This document shows, one piece after another, positions 19,165 through 27,529 of a stretch of 64,000 bases of DNA. Source of the DNA: an uncultured Myroides sp. GTDB taxonomy: Bacteria > Bacteroidota > Bacteroidia > Flavobacteriales > Flavobacteriaceae. A program made the translations under genes and the position numbers. The notes under the pieces are model-generated. The model did not search any database, was not told the origin of the DNA, and saw only the letters and a program-made list of their open reading frames with translations. Location of the stretch: the NCBI GenBank assembly GCA_913777665.1, contig CAJYTF010000015.1:124001-188000 (forward strand), in the 5' to 3' direction. Every line of letters begins with the position of its first letter. The first letter of the stretch is position 1.

Positions 19165-20586
19165 ATGAAGAAGTTCATTACACTTACTGCGGTTGCCTCG
19201 TTAATGTTCAGTTGTGGTTCTGGAGACAGAGGAGAGCTACTAGAAGGGACGCAAGGGAAACGCTGGATTACCGAAAAGCCACAGGGAATGGCTTTTATTC
19301 CGGGTGGATCTTTCACAATGGGTAAAACTCATGAAGATTTACTTGGAGCTGAAGACGCACCGGCTCGTTCAGTGACTATTGGTTCTATGTATATGGATGA
19401 AACAGAAGTTACAAACAACCAGTACCGTAAATTTGTTGAGTTTGTTAAAGATTCTATTGTAAGAACCCGTTTGGCAATTATGGCAGATGAAATGGGAATG
19501 GATGCCACGGCAGGTGGAATTGGAGCGTTTGCATTTCAAGAAGTTCAAGATCCTTCGTTAAATCAAAACCAAACAGCGTACGATCGTTATATGTATGATA
19601 ACTATTACAGTATGGCTATGGATGATGATGAATATGCAGGTCGTCGTTTAAATAAAAAAGCACGTTTAATTACAGATCCAAGACGTTACCCAGATGAGTA
19701 TTACGTAGAGGTGATGGATTCATTGTACATTCCGGCAACACAAAATTTAAACGGAATGGTATCATTTGATGTTCAGAAATTAAACTTTAAATATTCTTGG
19801 TGGGATGAGAACGGTTATGTAAACGATAGTTCTAATGAAGTTAGAAACCGTCAGGCAAAGTTCTTAAAAACAGAAATTGTGAATGTTTACCCGGATACCA
19901 CAGCTTGGGTTAAAAACTTCAACTATTCTTATAACGAGCCAATGTTCAAAGAATATTTTTGGCACGAAGCATACGGAGAATATCCTGTTGTAGGTGTTAC
20001 TGCACATCAAGCAAAAGCTTTTGCTGCATGGAGAACACTTTACAAAAAAGCATATACTTCAGACCGTAACATAAATCATAGTTTATATGAGTACCGTGTT
20101 CCAAGTGAATCAGAGTGGGAGTATGCTGCTCGTGGTGGTCTTAAAAATGCAATGTATCCATGGGGTGGTCCTTATACTACAGACGAGAAAGCTTGTTTCT
20201 TGGCGAACTTTAAACCAGATCGTGCAGACTATGCGGTAGATGGAGCTTTATATACAGCAGAAGCACGTTCTTACAAGCCAAACGGTTACAACTTATATAA
20301 TATGGCTGGTAACGTTGCAGAGTGGACAGATTCGGCTTACGATGAAGGAAGTTATACAATGCAGTCAGGTTTAAAACCTAAAGGTAGAGCAACAACAAAT
20401 CCATTAAAAGTAGTTCGTGGAGGTTCTTGGAGAGATTCACACTATTTCTTACAAGTTGCTACTCGCGATAAAGAAAATGCAGATTCTGCTCGTTGTTACA
20501 TCGGTTTCAGAACGGTTGTTTCAGCACCGGGTCCAGGATTATTAAATGAAGCTAATGCACCACAAAGTGGTAGAAACGCTAGATAG
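19165..20586 (+). CDS. gldK: Gliding/T9SS lipoprotein GldK
   Basis: 473 residues. Lipoprotein signal peptide with Cys17 (SLMFSC), then a formylglycine-generating-enzyme-like (SUMF1/FGE-sulfatase) fold: GMAFIPGGSFTMGKT, MDETEVTNNQYRKFVEF, YRVPSESEWEYAARGG, NLYNMAGNVAEWTDSAY and VVRGGSWRDS. GldK forms the outer-membrane-associated ring with GldN around the T9SS motor. A GldK of this kind is not expected to be an active FGE. First gene of gldKLMN; a loose TTG/TACGCTTTG pair lies at 19095-19132 with too long a spacer for a firm promoter call. Confidence 0.97.
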   Translation: MKKFITLTAVASLMFSCGSGDRGELLEGTQGKRWITEKPQGMAFIPGGSFTMGKTHEDLLGAEDAPARSVTIGSMYMDETEVTNNQYRKFVEFVKDSIVRTRLAIMADEMGMDATAGGIGAFAFQEVQDPSLNQNQTAYDRYMYDNYYSMAMDDDEYAGRRLNKKARLITDPRRYPDEYYVEVMDSLYIPATQNLNGMVSFDVQKLNFKYSWWDENGYVNDSSNEVRNRQAKFLKTEIVNVYPDTTAWVKNFNYSYNEPMFKEYFWHEAYGEYPVVGVTAHQAKAFAAWRTLYKKAYTSDRNINHSLYEYRVPSESEWEYAARGGLKNAMYPWGGPYTTDEKACFLANFKPDRADYAVDGALYTAEARSYKPNGYNLYNMAGNVAEWTDSAYDEGSYTMQSGLKPKGRATTNPLKVVRGGSWRDSHYFLQVATRDKENADSARCYIGFRTVVSAPGPGLLNEANAPQSGRNAR

Positions 20587-20648
20587 TACAATTGAACAAT
20601 TAAACCAACATAATTAAACTAACTAAAAATTTAAATATTTAAGATAAG

Positions 20649-21419
20649 ATGGCTATTCCAAAAAAAGTAATGAATTTCTGCTACGGTATGGGAGCAGCAG
20701 TTGTAATCGTAGGTGCTTTATTTAAAATTACACACATGGAATTAGGACCTTTAAATGGTAACAATATGTTAACTGTAGGTCTTTTAGTAGAAGCATTAAT
20801 TTTCGCTATTTCAGCTTTTGAGCCTGTAGATGACGAATTAGATTGGGCACGTGTTTACCCTGAATTAAAAGGTGGCGAACCAAGAGCAATGCAGGTTGCA
20901 GGAAATGTTGGTGTTACAGGTACAGTTGCTACAACATCAATAGGTGGATCTAACCAAGCTGCACCACAAGTTCAAACAAGAACAGCAGCTCCGGCTTATG
21001 CAGCAGCATCACAACCAGCAGTTGCAGCACAACCAACAATGGAAAGAAGTTTATTGTCTGAAAAATTAGACAATATCTTAAGAGAAGCAAAAATCGACGG
21101 AAACTTAATGGAAAGTTTACGTGACAGCATTAAAAATTTCGAAGCTGCAGCTAAAGGAATCGCTCCTACAGTTGAAACAGTTGCTTCTTCTAACAGATAT
21201 GCAGAAGAAATGGCTCAAGCTGCACAGCAATTAGAAACGTTGAACTCTATGTACAAAGTACAATTAGAAAGCGCAACTAAAAATGCAGATATTAACAGAG
21301 AAGTTGCTGAAAATAACTTGAAATTAAAAGAGCAAATGATGTCATTAACTTCAAATTTATCAACTTTAAATGCAGTTTATGGCGGAATGTTATCTGCTAT
21401 GGGTAAAACAGCTAATTAG
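20649..21419 (+). CDS. gldL: T9SS motor membrane protein GldL
   Basis: 256 residues. Two transmembrane helices at the N-terminus (about 10-28 and 38-57) with Glu48 inside the second, at the position equivalent to Glu49 of Flavobacterium johnsoniae GldL, which matters for proton-driven rotation, and Lys26 in the first. An Ala/Gln-rich linker and a helical cytoplasmic region (about 135-250) follow. GldL is the stator-like part of the inner-membrane proton motor with GldM. Lies 62 bases after gldK. Confidence 0.97.
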   Translation: MAIPKKVMNFCYGMGAAVVIVGALFKITHMELGPLNGNNMLTVGLLVEALIFAISAFEPVDDELDWARVYPELKGGEPRAMQVAGNVGVTGTVATTSIGGSNQAAPQVQTRTAAPAYAAASQPAVAAQPTMERSLLSEKLDNILREAKIDGNLMESLRDSIKNFEAAAKGIAPTVETVASSNRYAEEMAQAAQQLETLNSMYKVQLESATKNADINREVAENNLKLKEQMMSLTSNLSTLNAVYGGMLSAMGKTAN

Positions 21420-21449
21420 TATTAACTTTTAAATCAGATCTAATTAGAC

Positions 21450-23018
21450 ATGGCAGGAGGAAAACAAACCCCAAGACAAAAGATGATTAACCTGATGTAT
21501 TTAGTGTTCATCGCGATGATGGCGCTTAATATGTCGAAAGAGGTTTTAACGGCTTTTGGATTAATGAACGAAAAGTTCGAAGATGCTAATACTAACGCTC
21601 AAGGAACAAATGAATTTTTGTTAACTGCTTTAGCGGGTAAAGCAGAAGACGAACCGGCACGTTATACAGAACCTTATGAAAAGGCGTTGAAAGTGCAAAA
21701 ACTTACAACTGAATTTTATAATTATATTGGTTCATTAAAAGGTGATGCTACCAAAGGATTTACAAATGATCCGGAAACAAATAAATTGCCTTATGAACAA
21801 ATGGACAAAGGGCAGGAAATTGATTACGGTTGGTTTCAAAAAGATGGTTTATCAGCAAAAGGTAAGGAAATCATCGCTCGATTTAAAAAATATCGTAATG
21901 ATTTTAAAGCGATAGTAGGAAACGATGTTACTTACAAGTTTTTATTAGAAAATATCGATAAAAAATTCAATACAAATCCTGTTAAAAATAAGGATAAGCA
22001 AGATATTGAATATTTAGATTATCACTTTAAAGGATATCCAGCAGTTGCTTCTTTAGCTTATTTATCATCTTTACAGAATGATGCTAAAGTTTTAGAACGC
22101 GAAGCTTATGATTTATTTTTAGGTAACTCATTAAAGCAAGCAGCTTCTATGAAGAATTATCAGGCAATGGTAATTCCTGATAAAGCGGTTTATTATCAAG
22201 GTGAGCCTATTAAGTATAAAGTAGTTTTAGGTCGTTATGATAATTCTACAGTTCCTACTTCGGTAGTGGTGAATGGTGCAACTATTCCACAATCTAGAAT
22301 TAAGGCAGGTCAGGTAGAAGGTACTTCTGTTGCTTCAGGTTTAGGTGAACATAAATTCACTGGTAAATTTACTTTCATGGAAGATGGAAAACCTGTTGTA
22401 GTTGATATCTTAAACTCAAACTATGTAGTAGTAAGTCGTCCAAGTTCAGCAACTATTTCAGCAGATAAAATGAATGTTGTTTATGCAGGTTTAGATAACC
22501 CTATTTCGATTACTGTAGAGGGTATTACTTCGGATAAAGTTAGCGCAACAGTAAACAATGGATCTTTAACAAAAGTCGGTAATGGTAAATATATGCTAAA
22601 ACCAGGTTCTGGGAGAGAGTTAGTTGTTACAGCAACTGGTACTATGCCTGATGGAAAGGCTATAACATCTAAGCAAGCTTTTCGTATTAAAGCAATTCCT
22701 CGTCCTAGTGGAAGAATTAGAGGAGAAGCTGAAGCTAAAGGTCCAGCTAGCAACTTAGCAAATGTAACTGTTAGTGCTGTTATGGAAGATTTTGACTTCC
22801 CTGTGAATTTGCGAGTAACACAATATACAATTATTTTCCCTGGTATGGGTTCTGAAGTTGTTACAGGAAGTGGGTCACTACCTCCAAGTGCTCAGATGAA
22901 GGCTCAACGTTTACGCCCTGGCGATGTTGTTCGTATCACAAATATTAAAGCTAAATTGGAAGGTGTAACAGGGGTTATCGTAAAAGATCCTACACCTGCT
23001 ACATTTACTATTCAATAA
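21450..23018 (+). CDS. gldM: T9SS motor periplasmic shaft protein GldM
   Basis: 522 residues. One N-terminal transmembrane helix (about 13-33, LMYLVFIAMMALNMSKEVL) that sits within the GldL bundle, followed by about 480 periplasmic residues that form the D1-D4 domains spanning the periplasm to the GldK/GldN ring; domains D2-D4 show Ig-like beta-segments (VVVNGATIPQSRI, PISITVEGITSDKVSATV). GldM transmits motion from the motor to the outer-membrane part. It lies 30 bases after gldL and 14 before gldN. Confidence 0.97.
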   Translation: MAGGKQTPRQKMINLMYLVFIAMMALNMSKEVLTAFGLMNEKFEDANTNAQGTNEFLLTALAGKAEDEPARYTEPYEKALKVQKLTTEFYNYIGSLKGDATKGFTNDPETNKLPYEQMDKGQEIDYGWFQKDGLSAKGKEIIARFKKYRNDFKAIVGNDVTYKFLLENIDKKFNTNPVKNKDKQDIEYLDYHFKGYPAVASLAYLSSLQNDAKVLEREAYDLFLGNSLKQAASMKNYQAMVIPDKAVYYQGEPIKYKVVLGRYDNSTVPTSVVVNGATIPQSRIKAGQVEGTSVASGLGEHKFTGKFTFMEDGKPVVVDILNSNYVVVSRPSSATISADKMNVVYAGLDNPISITVEGITSDKVSATVNNGSLTKVGNGKYMLKPGSGRELVVTATGTMPDGKAITSKQAFRIKAIPRPSGRIRGEAEAKGPASNLANVTVSAVMEDFDFPVNLRVTQYTIIFPGMGSEVVTGSGSLPPSAQMKAQRLRPGDVVRITNIKAKLEGVTGVIVKDPTPATFTIQ

Positions 23019-23032
23019 TTAAATTCAGATTT

Positions 23033-23917
23033 ATGAAAAATTTTAAGAATTTATTTTTTACTGTTTGTGCGGTTGTTGTTACTAGTGTAGGTTTTGCACA
23101 AAATAATATCTTAAACGCACGAATGGCAGCAGAAATTGGTGACGAATCAATTGAAGATATTTATGCAAAAGCAGACGGTCCTATACCTTACGAGTATGTA
23201 AATGATAGAGATATCATTTTTCAGAAAAAGGTTTGGGAGAAAATAGCTTTAGATCAAAGACAAAACTTAGTTTATTATTTTCCGTTAGAAGAAACAATTG
23301 ACCGCAAACCTTTATGGAATATTTTAAAAGATGCGGTAATGAACAAAAAGATTACTGAAGTCTATTACGACGATAATTTTAAATTCAAATTAAATCCTAA
23401 AGATTTAGAATCTAAATTTGTTCGCACTGATACTACTGACGCTGGTAAAGAGCAATTTATGTTCGATGGGAAAATTGATAAGCAGTATATTTATACTACT
23501 GAAATTAGACCAACAGATGTTAAGGAATATCGTACAATGGGTATGTGGTACTTGGATCGTAATGCAGGGGAGTTAAAATACCGTCTATTAGGTTTGGCTC
23601 CAATAGTAATTGATTTAGCTACGAAAGGGACTGAGTTTGAAGAAGCAGTTCCTTTATTCTGGATTTTCTTCCCAGATGCACGTGAAACTTTGTATAATTC
23701 GTATGCATTCAATGAGAAAAATCCAGCTATGAAAATGAATTTCGATTACATGTTTAATGCTCGTAAATTTTCTGGAACTATTTACAAAACAGATAATGTT
23801 TATGGAGATAGAAACATTAGCGAATATGTTCAAGGTAATGCCATGATGCAGTTATTAGAAGCAGAACGTGTTAAAGAATCTATCCGCGATTTGGAAGATG
23901 ATTTATGGAATTACTAA
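23033..23917 (+). CDS. gldN: T9SS ring protein GldN
   Basis: 294 residues. Signal peptide (1-22, GFAQ), then the GldN domain with VNDRDIIFQKKVWEKIALDQRQN, VYYDDNFKFKLNP, VKEYRTMGMWYLDRNAGELKYR and PLFWIFFPDARETLYNSYAFN. Partner of GldK in the large periplasmic ring. Last of gldKLMN; a strong terminator begins 20 bases after its stop. Confidence 0.97.
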   Translation: MKNFKNLFFTVCAVVVTSVGFAQNNILNARMAAEIGDESIEDIYAKADGPIPYEYVNDRDIIFQKKVWEKIALDQRQNLVYYFPLEETIDRKPLWNILKDAVMNKKITEVYYDDNFKFKLNPKDLESKFVRTDTTDAGKEQFMFDGKIDKQYIYTTEIRPTDVKEYRTMGMWYLDRNAGELKYRLLGLAPIVIDLATKGTEFEEAVPLFWIFFPDARETLYNSYAFNEKNPAMKMNFDYMFNARKFSGTIYKTDNVYGDRNISEYVQGNAMMQLLEAERVKESIRDLEDDLWNY

Positions 23918-23937
23918 TTTTGTGATTTAATATATAA

Positions 23938-23969
23938 AACTCTTATCATTAGATAAGAGTTTTTTTTTT
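23938..23969 (+). terminator. Terminator after gldN
   Basis: A 10-bp stem (AACTCTTATC with GATAAGAGTT) with a 4-base loop and a T10 run. The ATG of the next gene is only three bases beyond the T-run. Confidence 0.93.
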
Positions 23970-23972
23970 ACT

Positions 23973-25034
23973 ATGAAGGTAGATTATATAATTGTTGGTG
24001 CCGGTTTGGCTGGTTTGTGTATGGTACAGTTTTGTATCCAACACAAAAAGACGTTTATTGTGATAGATAATACGCAAAGAACGTCGTCAAAAGTTGCAGG
24101 TGGCATGTTTAATCCGGTTGTGTTAAAACGTTTTACATCTATTTGGGAAGCTGATGCGCAATTGAAATTAGCAGATGAGTTTTATCCTGAAATTGAAAAA
24201 ATGCTGAATACTTCATTTTACCATAAACTTCCTATTTACAGAAAGTTCGCAACTGTTGAAGAGCAAAATAACTGGTTTATTGCCTGCGATAATGCTGTTG
24301 CAGCCCCTTATCTGAATCAAAATCTTTTGAAAGATAAACTTCAATACATAAGTAGTGATTATCATTTTGGAGAAGTCTACAATACTGGCTTTTTGAATGT
24401 GAATTTATTTGTACAATCATATCAGGAATATCTTAAAAAAGACAACTTGCTGTTGAATGAATCTTTTATTTATGATCAATTAATCCTCAAGAATGATTCG
24501 GTAACTTATAAGGATATTCAGGCAAAGCAAATTGTTTTCGCAGAAGGTTTTTCCATGTTGAATAATCCGTTTTTCAATTATCTTCCATTGGATGGAACAA
24601 AAGGAGAACTGTTGTATGTGAAAATCCCGAATCTTAAACTGAAGTCTATTGTGAAATCAACTGTGTTTATTATTCCCATCGGAAATGATATTTACAAAGT
24701 TGGTGCTACTTATAATTGGCAGGATAAAACGGACGATCTAACAATTGATGCCAAAAACGAATTGATTGATGGTCTGGAAAAGCTAATCGATTGTGAATAC
24801 GAAATCATAGAACATCTAGCTGGAGTTCGACCAACTGTTAAAGACCGTAGACCGCTTGTTGGATCACATTATCAGCATAAAAACGTTTATATTTTAAATG
24901 GTTTGGGTACGCGTGGTGTGCTTTTGGGTCCATATCTTGCAGATAAACTCATTCAAAACATCGAAAATAACGTACCTTTGGATCCGAATATCAATGTTGC
25001 CAGATATTATAAAAAACTACAATTAATTAAATAG
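23973..25034 (+). CDS. FAD-dependent amine/D-amino-acid oxidase-family oxidoreductase
   Basis: 353 residues. N-terminal dinucleotide-binding fold DYIIVGAGLAGLCMV followed by the FAD-contact segment GGMFNPVVLKRF, and the DAO-family C-terminal motifs GVRPTVKDRRPLVG and NGLGTRGVLLGPYLAD. Substrate is unknown; the closest general types are D-amino-acid dehydrogenases and MnmC-like oxidases. The start is clear since the Rossmann strand begins at residue 3, yet only three bases separate it from the gldN terminator. It overlaps in transcription with the ABC-F gene four bases downstream. Confidence 0.88.
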   Translation: MKVDYIIVGAGLAGLCMVQFCIQHKKTFIVIDNTQRTSSKVAGGMFNPVVLKRFTSIWEADAQLKLADEFYPEIEKMLNTSFYHKLPIYRKFATVEEQNNWFIACDNAVAAPYLNQNLLKDKLQYISSDYHFGEVYNTGFLNVNLFVQSYQEYLKKDNLLLNESFIYDQLILKNDSVTYKDIQAKQIVFAEGFSMLNNPFFNYLPLDGTKGELLYVKIPNLKLKSIVKSTVFIIPIGNDIYKVGATYNWQDKTDDLTIDAKNELIDGLEKLIDCEYEIIEHLAGVRPTVKDRRPLVGSHYQHKNVYILNGLGTRGVLLGPYLADKLIQNIENNVPLDPNINVARYYKKLQLIK

Positions 25035-25038
25035 CAGT

Positions 25039-26961
25039 ATGCTTAATATACACGATTTATCCGTATCGTTTAGCGGAGATTTTTTGTTTGAAAACGTCAC
25101 TTTTCGGTTAGGAGCCGGCGATAGAATTGGTTTAATCGGTAAAAACGGGGCTGGTAAATCAACCTTACTTAAAATTTTGTCGGGTGAAGTCGAGCCAGAT
25201 TCGGGAGTCATTGCTTTTGATAAAGAAATTAAAATCGGTTTTCTAAAACAGGATATCGATTTTGTAAAAGGAAGAACCATTTTAGAAGAAGCTTATCAGG
25301 CTTTCGATGAGATTTTGTATGTAGAAGATCAGCTTCAAAAATCAAACAACGAATTGGTTGAACGTACTGATTACGAATCAGAATCGTATCATGAATTAAT
25401 TGATAAAGTAAGCGATTTAACGCATAGATTCGATATTTTAGGCGGTTATCAGTATCAAGGAAATACAGAGAAAGTACTTTTAGGTTTAGGTTTTAAACGC
25501 GATGATTTCAATAAGTTGACCGATACATTTTCGGGTGGTTGGCGAATGCGTATTGAATTGGCTAAACTGCTGCTTCAGAACAACGATATTTTGTTGTTAG
25601 ATGAGCCTACGAATCACTTGGATATTGAATCGATTATCTGGTTGGAAAATTTCCTAAAATCATTTTCGGGAGCGGTCGTTTTAGTTTCGCATGATAAAAT
25701 GTTTTTGGACAATGTAACTAACAGAACCGTTGAAATTTCGTTAGGGAAAATTTACGATTTTAATAAACCATACACCCAATATTTGGTTTTGCGAGAAGAA
25801 ATGCGTGAAATGCAACTTGCTGCGCAAAAGAATCAAGCGAAGAAGATTGAAGAAACCGAAAAACTGATTGAAAAATTCCGCTATAAAGCAACCAAAGCGT
25901 CTATGGCGCAATCGCTCATCAAAAAATTGGATAAAGTTGAACGTATCGAAGTTGATGAAGACGATAATTCGGTAATGAATATTTCGTTTCCTGTATCGCA
26001 AACTCCGGGAAAAGTTGTTTTAGAAATCGAAAAAGTTACGAAAGCTTATGGTGAGAAAATCATTTTTAAAGACATCAACCTGTTTATCGAACGCGGAAGT
26101 AAAATTGCATTTGTAGGTCAGAATGGTCAAGGAAAATCGACCCTAATCAAGGCAATAATGAATGAATTTGATTATGATGGATCGATAAAAATTGGTCATA
26201 ATGTTCAATTAGGTTATTTCGCACAAAATCAGGCAGATTATTTAGATGGAGAAAAAACATTGCTAGATACGATGATTGATGCAGCTACAGATTCTAATCG
26301 ATCAAAAGTTCGTGATATGTTGGGATCGTTTTTGTTTCGTGGCGATGATGTTGAGAAAAAGGTGAAAGTACTCTCTGGAGGTGAACGAAATCGTTTGGCA
26401 TTGGCAATGTTGCTTTTAAAACCAATCAATGTTTTGCTGATGGATGAGCCTACGAACCATTTAGATATTAAATCGAAAAATGTGTTAAAGGCGGCTTTGA
26501 AAAATTATGAAGGAACTTTGCTGTTAGTATCACACGATCGTGATTTTTTACAAGGAATGACGGATAAAGTGTACGAATTCAAAGATCAAAAGATAAAAGA
26601 ATATTTAGGCGATATTAATTATTTTCTAGAAGAACGTAACGCAAGCGATATGCGCGATTTTGAACAGAAAAAAGATGCCAATACCCAAGTGAAACAAGAA
26701 GTTGTTGTAAAACAGCAAAAATCACTTTCTTACGACGATCAAAAACGTTTAAAGACGTTGCATAATAAATTGAGTAAAGCAGAAAGCACTATTACAGATT
26801 TGGAAAAAAAAATCGCAAAAGCCGATTTAGAACTCGCTAAAGATTATGAAAAGTTGATGAACGATACCAAATGGTTCACCGCTTACGAAAAATTAAAATC
26901 CGATTTGGATAAAACAATGGAAGACTGGGAAAAAACGCAGGAAGAAATTGATAGTTTATAA
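25039..26961 (+). CDS. ABC-F family ATPase (Uup/EttA-like)
   Basis: 640 residues, two ABC domains without membrane segments: Walker A GKNGAGKST and GQNGQGKST, signatures SGGWRMRIE and SGGERNRLA, Walker B ILLLDEPTNHLD and VLLMDEPTNHLD. The inter-domain linker (about 235-310) is highly charged, as in ribosome-binding ABC-F proteins, and a C-terminal coiled coil (about 570-640) resembles that of Uup. Likely acts on stalled ribosomes or ribosome assembly, by family. Ends with a bidirectional terminator. Confidence 0.95.
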   Translation: MLNIHDLSVSFSGDFLFENVTFRLGAGDRIGLIGKNGAGKSTLLKILSGEVEPDSGVIAFDKEIKIGFLKQDIDFVKGRTILEEAYQAFDEILYVEDQLQKSNNELVERTDYESESYHELIDKVSDLTHRFDILGGYQYQGNTEKVLLGLGFKRDDFNKLTDTFSGGWRMRIELAKLLLQNNDILLLDEPTNHLDIESIIWLENFLKSFSGAVVLVSHDKMFLDNVTNRTVEISLGKIYDFNKPYTQYLVLREEMREMQLAAQKNQAKKIEETEKLIEKFRYKATKASMAQSLIKKLDKVERIEVDEDDNSVMNISFPVSQTPGKVVLEIEKVTKAYGEKIIFKDINLFIERGSKIAFVGQNGQGKSTLIKAIMNEFDYDGSIKIGHNVQLGYFAQNQADYLDGEKTLLDTMIDAATDSNRSKVRDMLGSFLFRGDDVEKKVKVLSGGERNRLALAMLLLKPINVLLMDEPTNHLDIKSKNVLKAALKNYEGTLLLVSHDRDFLQGMTDKVYEFKDQKIKEYLGDINYFLEERNASDMRDFEQKKDANTQVKQEVVVKQQKSLSYDDQKRLKTLHNKLSKAESTITDLEKKIAKADLELAKDYEKLMNDTKWFTAYEKLKSDLDKTMEDWEKTQEEIDSL

Positions 26962-26962
26962 A

Positions 26963-26991
26963 AAAAGCAAGGTTTTAAACCTTGCTTTTTT
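26963..26991. terminator. Bidirectional terminator between ABC-F and DUF4136 genes
   Basis: AAAAGCAAGGTTT pairs with AAACCTTGCTTTT; A/T tracts on both sides serve the convergent genes. Confidence 0.9.
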
Positions 26992-27523
26992 ATTTAGGAA
27001 ACGTTTCTAAAACTTTTGTAACAAATTCTTTAATACGTTCTTCTTTTTTGCTTTGTTTGGTAGCTAAATAACCACTTCCTTTCCCTTGCCAGATTAATTC
27101 TTTATTAGCTGCTTTTAGAATATCGATATAAAGAATTCCTTGGGTTGAAGTGGATACCGATTGGTATCCAGGACCCATCATCCACGGATTCCATCCCCAT
27201 GGGCGGTACATTCCGTAACCCCAACCACCATAAAATGAATTGACATTTACAATTTGTTTGGCATCTGTAAACAAGTTAATCAGCAAATCAGGATTTTCAC
27301 TTTTTGTAAATCCCTTAGCAGTTAGTTCTTCATCAATCGCTTTTAAAATACGTTTTTTATCCAAGTCAGAAATATTGATTTTATCAACACCGTCTTTCAT
27401 AAAAGCATACGTTTTAAACTGACTGAAATTTACCGTATTGTCATAATCAGTAGCAACTTGCACCGAACTGCACGAAGCCACAACAAACAGCAACAGTAGA
27501 GGTAATAGTTTAAATAGTTTCAT
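26990..27523 (-). CDS. DUF4136 lipoprotein
   Basis: 177 residues. Lipoprotein signal peptide with SC lipobox (VVASCSS, Cys18), then a DUF4136 domain: VATDYDNTVNFSQFKTYAF, IDEELTAKGFTKSENPDLLINL and QGILYIDILKAANKELIWQGKGSGYL. An aromatic Gly/Trp/Tyr patch (about 98-120) is inserted in the middle. Outer-membrane-anchored by prediction, function unknown. It begins seven bases after the hutU stop, so it may be co-transcribed with hutU. Confidence 0.88.
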   Translation of the reverse strand: MKLFKLLPLLLLFVVASCSSVQVATDYDNTVNFSQFKTYAFMKDGVDKINISDLDKKRILKAIDEELTAKGFTKSENPDLLINLFTDAKQIVNVNSFYGGWGYGMYRPWGWNPWMMGPGYQSVSTSTQGILYIDILKAANKELIWQGKGSGYLATKQSKKEERIKEFVTKVLETFPK

Positions 27524-27529
27524 AATATT

